Below, piece by piece: positions 1 through 5,695 of a stretch of DNA of 5,695 nt; positions within the stretch are counted from its first letter, which is position 1; the number at the start of each line of letters is the position of its first letter. A model generated the notes under the pieces. It did no database searches and was not told where the DNA came from. It was given only the letters and a program-made list of their open reading frames with translations. A program made the position numbers and the translations under genes. Location of the stretch: the NCBI GenBank assembly GCA_021106755.1, contig JAIOTM010000363.1, positions 1 to 5,695 of the forward strand, given 5' to 3'. The DNA is from Candidatus Cloacimonadota bacterium. GTDB taxonomy: Bacteria; Cloacimonadota; Cloacimonadia; Cloacimonadales; JAIOQZ01.

Positions 1-93
1 ATCATGCTCAATTAATCGTAGTGTGGATAGTGTGTAAGTTTGAAAGTTATCCAGCGATGCGGTAAATAACATGAAAATTTTCGAAAAAATGAT

Positions 94-117
94 CTAAAAT
101 CCGGTCAACTATTTTAG
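94..117. repeat. 7-bp inverted repeat (hairpin) upstream of porU
   Basis: CTAAAAT at 94-100 and ATTTTAG at 111-117 are perfect reverse complements around a 10-base loop. The stem is AT-rich with only one G-C pair, and no T tract follows on the + strand, so it is a poor intrinsic terminator. It could be an operator-like site or chance. Confidence 0.3.
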
Positions 118-202
118 GACTGGACATTTATTCAGATACGTTCAACTTTCAACGATGATAGGTGAACAATATCCAATACTTAGATTTTTGCATAAATGAT
201 AG

Positions 203-237
203 TTGACGTACAAAATTCGATTTGCAAATTAGTTTTG
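203..237 (+). promoter_or_regulatory. Possible porU promoter, Bacteroidota-like
   Basis: TAGTTTTG at 230-237 matches the Bacteroidota -7 consensus TAnnTTTG exactly. TTGAC at 203-207 could supply the upstream TTG, although the 24-base spacing is slightly long. Transcription starting near 243 would leave a short leader of about 34 bases carrying the GGAGG site. No convincing TATAAT lies at a standard distance from TTGAC. Such short motifs occur by chance in AT-rich DNA, so this is a candidate only. Confidence 0.3.
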
Positions 238-267
238 GTGCTATTTTTGCTTCGACATAGTTAGCAC

Positions 268-272
268 GGAGG
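268..272 (+). promoter_or_regulatory. Ribosome binding site of porU
   Basis: GGAGG, a strong match to the anti-Shine-Dalgarno core, lies four bases before the ATG at 277. It fixes this ATG as the start, and a hydrophobic signal peptide follows at once, as expected for an exported protein. Confidence 0.75.
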
Positions 273-276
273 ATAA

Positions 277-2982
277 ATGAGAAGAGTTCTGATAATATTG
301 ATACTGATTAGCCTTAGCCTGATAAGTGCACTGACAAAGTCTGTTGAGACCCAATCAGACTTACTGACGCTGAAATTGGATTTCTCCGATTACTCAATCA
401 ATCATTCAGATGGGTTTGTTTCGGTAACGATCCCTCAGGCAACATTATCGGCTGAACAGGGAAAACCAGCAATACCTGTGTACGAGACCAGAATCGCGGT
501 TCCACCGGGTGGAGACATCAGCGTATCAGTATCGTCCAGTACAACTGAATCTATTTCGGTAAACAAAACGTATATGCCTGTCCCCCACGTTGACACATCA
601 GGGAAAATGCCCCGCTTCGATTATATTATTGAAGCGGATGCGTATCAAAGAAGGGCTTCTCAGCTTGTGGAGACAAGCCCCGCCGAAACTTTCCGGGGTT
701 ACAGAACCTTTCGAATTACAGTACATCCAGTCGATTACGACCACGAGAACAAGAAACTGGATATTCATACAAAAATGGAATTGCGTATCTCAATATCGGG
801 CAATAAAGCTTACAGAGGAGCTATAGCCGACAACTTTGATGAGGCAATGAAGCATATAATTCTCAACTGGGAGCAAGCCCGGCTGTGGCGACAAGAACAA
901 CGTAAAGACTCCATACATTTCGCTAATTTCTCCGCGTTTCCTTACTGGTGCCGTTTCGAGATAGACATAGATGGAATATTCAAAATCACTCAACAGGAGC
1001 TATCTGTTTTTCTTCCCGTTGGTGATATTGATCCAAACGAACTGCGCATATTCTCTACCGGAGGAGGATTAATTGATAGTGCTTTCGATAGTCCCGGTAA
1101 CGAGTTCAAAGAAATTCCGCTCTATGTTTTCGGGGCTGCCGACAACAACTTCGACCCTGACGACTATATACTATTTTATGGTGACGCCAGAGATGGCTAT
1201 GATAGAATTGAGTATATCAGCGATGCCGACTTTTACAATCCTTATTCTAAGAGTACGGTTTACTGGGTAACCTTTGGTAGCAGTGCCAAAGCTCCTAAGC
1301 GAGTTGAGCAAACCCAATTGACAGACCTTGGAGTTTACAGGAATACCCACCCGGCAAGGTATCATTATGAGCATGAGAGTTTTCATCCTGAAGACAGGGG
1401 ATTTGACTGGTATTCAGATTATTACGGCAGCACAACAACTTCCACTTCTCAACACAGTTACATTTTTAATGCAACGCATCTCGATGACAATCAGGAACAG
1501 AATCTGGAAATCGCCATTCGGGAAGAACCCCAGGGACCAACTGTTTACCATAGCCATTCTATAGATGTCTATGTGAACGACAACCACCTTATTGGTGACG
1601 CTTTTAATGAAGGTGTCTGGAATGGCGACGGTTTGTTTGTAGAAACAGACAGTAGCGCTTTTCTTACCGAAGGAAGCAACGAATTGCTTCTGATAATCAA
1701 CCGCATAGCGAGTACAGGATACTATTTAGATTATTTTACTGTCAATTATATGCAAGAGATTATCAAAGAGACAGGGAATCAGTTCTTCATCAACGTGGGA
1801 ATTTCAGAAGCGAATCAGAATGTTTCCTGGTCAGGACAAGCAAGCAGTAATAGCCTGAAAGCCTGGGAGGTAACCGGATTCGACGAAGTAAGACTTCGAC
1901 AAATCAGTCAGACAGGTAACAATTTCAGCTTTGTAGGCAACGGCAATGGTCAAATCATACTCACTTCCAACGAAGACTATCTCAACGTGAAAGACCTTAC
2001 CAGTATTTCTCCCGTTACAATTACAAATTATCCAGGTAACATTGAGTGCCTTATCATCACACCGGAAAATATGCGGGAAGGTGCTGACGAAATCAAGCAA
2101 ATCCATGAAAACAATCTTGGAGTAACAAGCTATGTGGTAGAGTTGCAGGACGTGTTCAATCAGTTCAACGGGGGAATGCCCGATCCAGAGGCAATCCGCC
2201 TAATGGTAAAGCATCTCTACCAGATACAGAATTCTGAACTTAAATATTTGCTTCTTATCGGATCAGGGGTTTCCGACTGGCGAAACTTTACAGGTTCAAC
2301 CAACGGCAAAAATCAAATGATGGTGTATCAGAAAAACACTGTTAGCAGCGATGACTATTTTGCCTATTTCGATGGTACCAGCAATCCTGAGTTAGGGGTT
2401 GGCAGGCTACCGGCATTAAATACAGATCAATTAGACATAATGATTGAGCATATTAAGAATTATGTACAGAATCCCACCCCCGGCTGGTGGCGAAATACTG
2501 TGCTGATAGTTGCTGATGATCAATATAATTCCGGGCAGAATACGCAGACCAGCCATACTATGTATGCCGAACAAAACGCCCAGCAATTACACGCGTCGGT
2601 ATATAAAGAGAAAGTATTTTCTATCGAATACGATTTAAACGAGTTTCACCGGAAACCACAAGTGCGGGATATAATCGTGGATAAGATTAACGAGGGTGTA
2701 TTGGTATTCTACTATAACGGACACGGTTCGTTTGATACTCTCGGAGATGAAAAATATTTCACCGGTGGTGAAGTAGACGAACTGACAAACTCCGAAAGAA
2801 TGACTTTCTTTCTGGCAGCTTCCTGTTCTGTCGGGTTATTTGATACATGGTATATTAACTGCCTTGCGGAAAAATACTCTACCAGCCAGACGGTGGCGCG
2901 ATTGCCTCTTATGCCGCGTCCCGAAGCACTTCCGGTCCCGCCAATGTTTACATTTTTGGAACTCTGCTGGAGCAATGCGTAA
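277..2982 (+). CDS. porU: PorU-like C25 cysteine peptidase (T9SS sortase family), N-terminal part of a frame-split gene
   Basis: In type IX secretion, PorU acts at the cell surface, cleaving the C-terminal signal from cargo and transferring the protein to an anchor. Residues 1-20 form a signal peptide (Arg-Arg, then a hydrophobic run ending near ISA). Residues about 35-170 resemble the C25 propeptide, including the GKPAIPVYE and IAVPPGG stretches. The peptidase domain starts near residue 588 (IECLIITPE) and includes YLLLIGSG, SSDDYFAYFDG (690-700) and GVGRLPA (707-713). The catalytic pair is His816 in YYNGHGSFD and Cys850 in AASCSVGLFD, with gingipain-like spacing. The start is supported by GGAGG four bases upstream. 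Frame is lost after Lys866: the last 35 residues (867-901) are out-of-frame sequence, while the expected continuation ILYQPDGGAIAS lies in the frame ending at 4127. Family assignment is firm. PorU, rather than another secreted C25 peptidase, is favoured by the domains in the 3' part. Confidence 0.85.
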   Translation: MRRVLIILILISLSLISALTKSVETQSDLLTLKLDFSDYSINHSDGFVSVTIPQATLSAEQGKPAIPVYETRIAVPPGGDISVSVSSSTTESISVNKTYMPVPHVDTSGKMPRFDYIIEADAYQRRASQLVETSPAETFRGYRTFRITVHPVDYDHENKKLDIHTKMELRISISGNKAYRGAIADNFDEAMKHIILNWEQARLWRQEQRKDSIHFANFSAFPYWCRFEIDIDGIFKITQQELSVFLPVGDIDPNELRIFSTGGGLIDSAFDSPGNEFKEIPLYVFGAADNNFDPDDYILFYGDARDGYDRIEYISDADFYNPYSKSTVYWVTFGSSAKAPKRVEQTQLTDLGVYRNTHPARYHYEHESFHPEDRGFDWYSDYYGSTTTSTSQHSYIFNATHLDDNQEQNLEIAIREEPQGPTVYHSHSIDVYVNDNHLIGDAFNEGVWNGDGLFVETDSSAFLTEGSNELLLIINRIASTGYYLDYFTVNYMQEIIKETGNQFFINVGISEANQNVSWSGQASSNSLKAWEVTGFDEVRLRQISQTGNNFSFVGNGNGQIILTSNEDYLNVKDLTSISPVTITNYPGNIECLIITPENMREGADEIKQIHENNLGVTSYVVELQDVFNQFNGGMPDPEAIRLMVKHLYQIQNSELKYLLLIGSGVSDWRNFTGSTNGKNQMMVYQKNTVSSDDYFAYFDGTSNPELGVGRLPALNTDQLDIMIEHIKNYVQNPTPGWWRNTVLIVADDQYNSGQNTQTSHTMYAEQNAQQLHASVYKEKVFSIEYDLNEFHRKPQVRDIIVDKINEGVLVFYYNGHGSFDTLGDEKYFTGGEVDELTNSERMTFFLAASCSVGLFDTWYINCLAEKYSTSQTVARLPLMPRPEALPVPPMFTFLELCWSNA
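2870..2874 (+). other. A5 run at the frame break inside porU
   Basis: The first frame reads GCG GAA AAA TAC here (Ala-Glu-Lys-Tyr). The family-like continuation needs GAA AAA ATA CTC TAC (Glu-Lys-Ile-Leu-Tyr), which one more A, or a -1 ribosomal slip, would give. Up to Lys866 the first frame matches the C25 pattern, and from QPDGGAIA onward only the other frame does, so the break lies within a few codons of this run. A missed base in a homopolymer or a real one-base deletion is the simplest reading. Five A's are few for transcriptional slippage, the GAA codon does not re-pair well in the -1 frame, and I see no strong hairpin 5-9 bases downstream. Confidence 0.75.
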
Positions 2983-4127
2983 ACGAGCGTCAAACTTTAG
3001 GCACCGCATCTATGATAGCCAAGCAGAGTACAACCGGAGACGCGAAAAAATATATCCTCATGGGCGACCCGGTTCTATCTGTCGTTCCACCCCAGAGAGT
3101 TGCCTCGGTTGTTTACGAAAACAACCCGGATAGCCTGCAAGCATTGCAAACAGGCGTAGCCTGTGGAAATTTCAACAATACCTCCTTAGATGGGGCTACA
3201 ATGTTACGCGTGTTCGACTCTGCAATACAAACATCCTATACCGCTGGCAACACCGTTACCTGGGATGTTCCCGGAGGAACGATTTTCCGCGGTAATAAGA
3301 CTGTGGAAAACGGTGAATTCACGAACGTGGAATTCATTGTGCCCTATGATATCCTCGGCGGCGATAAAGGCACATTCGTAAGCTATTTCTGGGATGAAAA
3401 CACCGAAAAGGATTATATAGTTTACGACTATCCTCTTAAAATCAAGGGACATACATTTCAAGCGGACAATCCTGATTCACCAGAGATTCATATCTGGCTT
3501 AATAACAGAAACTTTATAGCCGGGGACCCGGTAGGCAGTTTGCCCTTGCTCATCGCCTCAATCAGCGATTCCAATGGCGTTAATATTCTCGCTCAACCGG
3601 GACACAAAATACTGGTTCGATTAGACAACGAGAACATTCTGACAGATGTAACAAGTGGTTTCATCTATGATTTGGATTCCTGCATTTCGGGCGAACTGAC
3701 CTGGACGCTGGAAAATATGTCGGAAGGACAGCACATTCTGGAATTAATCGCCTTTGATAATCAGAATCAACCATCGGTTGGAACAATTGAATTCAGGGTA
3801 GTTGACAAAGCTGATATGGAAGAAATAGCAATTGAACGGGTGGTTCCATACCCAAGCCCTTACACTGGCTCCGAAGATTTCTACTTCACATTCATCATCA
3901 CTAAGAGCGCGGATGTAACTATTGATGTCTATACAATTACAGGCAGAAAAATCAAAAGAATCTCCAGAACAGGTCTGTTGGAAGGCTATAACCAGATTTT
4001 CTGGAATGTTAAAGATGGCGACGGAGACTCTATCGCGAATAATACATATTTCTACAAAATCAGAGCGAAATCTCTGGAAACAGGAAAGTCTGTTGAAACA
4101 ATTGAAAAATTCGCAGTCTATAAATAA
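2874..4127 (+). CDS. porU: PorU-like C25 peptidase, C-terminal part in shifted frame (end of peptidase, two beta-sandwich domains, T9SS-type CTD)
   Basis: This is the remainder of the sortase gene, not a separate gene. It completes the peptidase fold with PDGGAIASYAASRST, GTLLEQCVNERQTLG and KKYILMGDPVLSVVPP, the usual end of C25 domains. Numbered on the restored 1283-residue protein, a beta-sandwich follows at about 945-1060 (VFDSA, GTIFRGNKTVENGEF). A second at about 1070-1180 has the PorU-like IHIWLNNRNFIAGDPVG, SDSNGVNI (1097-1104) and LENMSEGQHILELIAFDN. Residues 1190-1283 form a FlgD-Ig/T9SS-type C-terminal domain: VVPYPSPYTG, VTIDVYTITGRKIKRI, then WNVKDGDGDSIANNTYFYKI. PorU is known to carry such a domain itself. 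The first ATG in this frame is at 3012, inside the peptidase fold, with no ribosome binding site or signal peptide, so independent translation is unlikely. Whether the gene is truly broken or a base was missed in sequencing cannot be told from the window. Confidence 0.8.
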   Translation: MLYQPDGGAIASYAASRSTSGPANVYIFGTLLEQCVNERQTLGTASMIAKQSTTGDAKKYILMGDPVLSVVPPQRVASVVYENNPDSLQALQTGVACGNFNNTSLDGATMLRVFDSAIQTSYTAGNTVTWDVPGGTIFRGNKTVENGEFTNVEFIVPYDILGGDKGTFVSYFWDENTEKDYIVYDYPLKIKGHTFQADNPDSPEIHIWLNNRNFIAGDPVGSLPLLIASISDSNGVNILAQPGHKILVRLDNENILTDVTSGFIYDLDSCISGELTWTLENMSEGQHILELIAFDNQNQPSVGTIEFRVVDKADMEEIAIERVVPYPSPYTGSEDFYFTFIITKSADVTIDVYTITGRKIKRISRTGLLEGYNQIFWNVKDGDGDSIANNTYFYKIRAKSLETGKSVETIEKFAVYK

Positions 4128-4140
4128 GCTGCAACGCACA

Positions 4141-5058
4141 ATGTGGGTTAAAATAAGACTTCTTCTTGGAATTCTTTTACTCCTTGTGGTTGGGTGTACC
4201 AGAAATCCCGACATGCTGGTAATCGGGGCAATTGAAGATACGCCGGCAGTATTCCCGCTACTGAATGCCTACTTCTCGGAACTGATTATCAGAGATTCAG
4301 TGCGGATACAATTCTATTCTTCCGAGCACAGCCTTAACAAGGCTCTCACGAAAAACAGAGTAGATGTGGCATTTCTGCCGTTCGTGTGGTGCGTCCGTAA
4401 TGCGGGAAACAACATTCAGACTCCCCTGCTTACTCCGTTGCAACGTGAAGGAGCGGCACTGTTATCGCCTCAGGATAACCTTACTCTCAGCGATCTCAAG
4501 AACAGCTCGATTGGATACATGCAAGCACAAAATCTTTCCTCAATGTTACGGATTCTGAACAAGCGGGATTCTCTGAATATGCAGTTAACGGGTTACAAAT
4601 CATCTGCCAGAATGTTCAGTGATTTGAAAAAAGGAACTATCCGGGCGGCTACCCATACAGTACCTTATCTGTTCGAGTATATCGGCTCTAACACTCCTTT
4701 CCTATGGTTGGGAGATGAATTCCCAATGTACCCGTCCACTAGTGTACTGGTTTCTCCTCAGATTGCCGCGAACAAATCAACCATATCCAGAATGCGGCAG
4801 TTAGCCTATCTTAAACGAGGAATACAGATAACTTCCAGCTTTATCAATGGTTATCCAACGCAAAGCTACAAGACCTATGTTACTATAATGAATGCTACTT
4901 CAAAAGCATCACGATTAACATTGCGCCGATTGCGATATAACACTTTTATCTCGCCAGACCTATCAAACTACTACAGGGAAATAGCTCGTGAAGAAGGAAA
5001 CGGCATCCAGTTTTCGGAATCCATGTTCCTTCCTGACAGTGTAGTCACACCTCGTTAG
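4141..5058 (+). CDS. Lipoprotein resembling a type 2 periplasmic solute-binding protein (NMT1/SsuA/ThiY-like)
   Basis: A 305-residue protein. The N-terminus MWVKIRLLLGILLLLVVGC is a lipoprotein signal peptide with Lys and Arg, a hydrophobic core and a lipobox ending LVVGC, so Cys19 should be lipidated and the protein anchored in the envelope. This decides the start at 4141: the open frame runs further upstream but only through the 3' end of porU. No clear ribosome binding site is seen. The body resembles type 2 periplasmic binding proteins: first strand MLVIGAIEDTP (25-35), NRVDVAFLP (72-80), LSDLKNSSIGYM (116-127), where the family has its DLKGKxIG motif, LKKGTIRAATHTVPYLF (from 162), and a helical region near YLKRGIQITSSF. 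Substrate is unknown, and no permease or ATPase gene is in the window. It starts 13 bases after porU, so co-transcription is likely. The fold call is by motif only; the specific family is uncertain. Confidence 0.72.
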   Translation: MWVKIRLLLGILLLLVVGCTRNPDMLVIGAIEDTPAVFPLLNAYFSELIIRDSVRIQFYSSEHSLNKALTKNRVDVAFLPFVWCVRNAGNNIQTPLLTPLQREGAALLSPQDNLTLSDLKNSSIGYMQAQNLSSMLRILNKRDSLNMQLTGYKSSARMFSDLKKGTIRAATHTVPYLFEYIGSNTPFLWLGDEFPMYPSTSVLVSPQIAANKSTISRMRQLAYLKRGIQITSSFINGYPTQSYKTYVTIMNATSKASRLTLRRLRYNTFISPDLSNYYREIAREEGNGIQFSESMFLPDSVVTPR

Positions 5059-5078
5059 TAAAACTTTGCAAGATTTTC

Positions 5079-5108
5079 TTGACACAGTTTCAAATCATCA
5101 GTTTTTTG
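5079..5108 (+). promoter_or_regulatory. Candidate promoter of the tRNA-Phe gene
   Basis: A perfect TTGACA at 5079-5084 lies 37 bases before the tRNA. A standard TATAAT is absent: at 17-base spacing the hexamer is TTTTTT. GTTTTTTG at 5101-5108 resembles the Bacteroidota -7 element TAnnTTTG in its TTTG half, 19 bases after TTG. Either reading puts the transcription start a few bases before the tRNA. The upstream box is convincing, the downstream one weak. Confidence 0.4.
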
Positions 5109-5121
5109 CTCTTTATCCATA

Positions 5122-5197
5122 GGCGGGATAGCTCAGTTGGTAGAGCAGAGGCCTGAAAAGCCTTGTGTCCCCAGTTCAAGTCTGGGTCCTGCCACCA
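5122..5197 (+). tRNA. tRNA-Phe (anticodon GAA)
   Basis: A complete 76-base cloverleaf. The acceptor stem GGCGGGA (5122-5128) pairs with TCCTGCC (5187-5193) with one G-T pair. The D stem is GCTC/GAGC (5131-5134, 5143-5146). The anticodon stem GAGGC/GCCTT encloses loop CTGAAAA (5153-5159), with anticodon GAA at 5155-5157, which reads Phe codons. The variable loop is five bases (GTGTC). The T stem CCCAG/CTGGG encloses TTCAAGT. The 3' CCA (5195-5197) is encoded in the DNA. It stands alone between the lipoprotein gene and a convergent HAD gene. Confidence 0.97.
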
Positions 5198-5216
5198 TTT
5201 TTTTCTCTTTATTAGG
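5198..5216 (+). terminator. T-rich tract after the tRNA, possible terminator
   Basis: Seven T's (5198-5204) follow directly after the tRNA CCA, then CTCTTTATT. The T arm and acceptor stem just before could serve as the terminator stem, as for some single tRNA genes, but no separate hairpin is present. The convergent HAD gene ends 36 bases after the tRNA, so some transcription stop is expected here. Confidence 0.3.
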
Positions 5217-5233
5217 CATCTTCTTATTCTTGA

Positions 5234-5695
5234 CTATTCCAATATCTTCTGCACAACTTCAGCGAATCCGTCATTCTCATTTGAAGCAACTACATTGAAT
5301 TGCTGTTTTAATTCATCGGGAGCATTTGCAACAACATAACTTTTATGAGTTATTTCCAGAAGGTCTATATCATTGAAATCATTGCCAATTCCTACAGTTT
5401 CATTGTTTTCTATTACAAGTTCATTGCATAACCATTCTGCGGAATGTCCTTTAGAAATATTCTTTGGAAATATCTCCAGCCATATCGATTTGCTATCTAA
5501 AGGTGATGTAGCACGTATAACTTTTACAAAACCGAGTTCACTTTTCATTCTTTCAAATTTTTCTTCTTCATTTTGTTTAAGAACTGCCAAAAGTTGTGTA
5601 GCTTTGATTGGTGAACAATCTAGTTCCAAAGGTTGTGCAAATTCATTATATAATTTTATTCTTCGCTTAAAATCCGGTAATGAATGATGAATCCA
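5234..5695 (-). CDS. HAD-superfamily hydrolase, type IIB/Cof-like (C-terminal part; gene continues past the right edge)
   Basis: The reading frame is open from the right edge to a TAG at 5234-5236, giving 153 visible residues beginning WIHHSLPDFKRR. The true start lies outside the window, so the TTG at 5629 should not be taken as the start. HAD hydrolases are cytoplasmic phosphatases using an aspartyl nucleophile, here outside the window. Visible are part of the cap region, the motif III lysine in LEIFPKNISKGHSAEWL, and motif IV in VGIGNDFNDIDLLE, followed by SYVVANAPDELKQQF and SNENDGFAEVVQKIL, the typical Cof/IIB ending. Motif IV reads GNDFND where many relatives have GDxxND, which may be a subfamily trait. 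Substrate is unknown; sugar phosphates or mannosyl-3-phosphoglycerate-like compounds are possibilities only. The gene converges on the tRNA and is more AT-rich than porU and the lipoprotein gene. Confidence 0.85.
   Translation of the reverse strand, partial: WIHHSLPDFKRRIKLYNEFAQPLELDCSPIKATQLLAVLKQNEEEKFERMKSELGFVKVIRATSPLDSKSIWLEIFPKNISKGHSAEWLCNELVIENNETVGIGNDFNDIDLLEITHKSYVVANAPDELKQQFNVVASNENDGFAEVVQKILE

Larger units (their letters stand above)
1..267. other. Non-coding 5' flank with small inverted repeats
   Basis: No convincing gene is seen. The three forward frames stop early (near 13, 35 and 63), so at most a few C-terminal codons of an upstream gene could be present, and nothing identifies one. 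The region is AT-rich. It contains a 7-bp hairpin (CTAAAAT 94-100, ATTTTAG 111-117), a 10-bp palindrome TTTTCGAAAA (78-87), two 9-bp inverted repeats (40-48 with 144-152; 104-112 with 199-207) and a near-perfect 9-bp tandem duplication (19-27 and 28-36). The likely porU promoter is at its right end. Confidence 0.5.

Noticed and set aside
95..105. 11-base direct repeat TAAAATCCGGT at 95-105 and 5669-5679
   Set aside because: A few 11-base matches are expected by chance in a window of this size, and the flanks do not match, so an att-site or element boundary is not supported.
2870..2940. Programmed -1 frameshift signal
   Set aside because: The site is not a proper X XXY YYZ heptamer, no SD-like stimulator lies about 10 bases upstream, and the only noticeable hairpin (around 2921-2935) is too far downstream and has a bulge.
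2712..2993. 93-codon minus-strand frame over the porU frame break
   Set aside because: It is antisense to the catalytic His/Cys region, whose + strand sequence is plainly C25 peptidase, and it has no ribosome binding site or domain.
2840..3133. 97-codon + strand frame overlapping the frame break
   Set aside because: Its translation is Arg-rich with no domain features, whereas the two porU frames together account for this region fully.
3922..4140. An upstream start for the lipoprotein gene at 3922
   Set aside because: The added 73 residues overlap the porU C-terminal domain and would bury the lipoprotein signal peptide, which sits exactly at the ATG at 4141.
3744..4214. 156-codon open frame on the minus strand
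   Set aside because: It lies opposite the C-terminal domain of porU and the start of the lipoprotein gene, both with clear family features. Its translation is Cys- and Ile-rich with no recognisable domain.
1..5695. CRISPR array, insertion sequence or toxin-antitoxin pair
   Set aside because: No regularly spaced repeats, transposase motifs, terminal inverted repeats or small paired genes were seen.

Overview
The window reads as a chromosomal segment from a bacterium of the Fibrobacterota-Chlorobiota-Bacteroidota (FCB) superphylum. The main evidence is a C25-family cysteine peptidase with the domain order of PorU, the sortase of the type IX secretion system (T9SS), ending in a FlgD-Ig/T9SS-type C-terminal domain. 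A non-Bacteroidota FCB lineage such as Neomarinimicrobiota seems plausible, but this is inference and no phylogenetic marker here settles it. Possible promoters resembling the Bacteroidota-type TAnnTTTG -7 element fit the same picture.

Layout. Bases 1-276 are AT-rich and hold no convincing gene; they contain small inverted repeats, a possible promoter and a good ribosome binding site. The porU-like gene spans 277-4127 on the + strand but is split. The first reading frame (277-2982) carries the signal peptide, C25 propeptide-like region and both catalytic residues (His816, Cys850). It then loses frame at a short A run (2870-2874), and the rest of the peptidase, two beta-sandwich domains and the C-terminal domain continue in another frame to 4127. 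Adding one A restores a continuous 1283-residue protein. Thirteen bases later, and probably co-transcribed, is a 305-residue lipoprotein (4141-5058) resembling type 2 periplasmic solute-binding proteins. After a short gap with a candidate promoter comes a tRNA-Phe (GAA) with an encoded CCA end (5122-5197). On the opposite strand, running in from the right edge, is the C-terminal part of a HAD-superfamily (IIB/Cof-like) phosphatase (5695-5234).

How they may work together. PorU is a cell-surface sortase that removes the C-terminal signal of T9SS cargo and passes the protein on for anchoring. The downstream lipoprotein would sit in the envelope after lipidation, and its placement suggests co-expression, but no transporter partner is visible. 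The tRNA and the HAD gene are not obviously connected to these two. GC content falls by about ten points to the right of the tRNA, so the HAD side may have a different history. I do not see a clearly new biological system. The strongest points for follow-up are the disrupted porU frame, the porU/lipoprotein pairing and the composition change at the tRNA.
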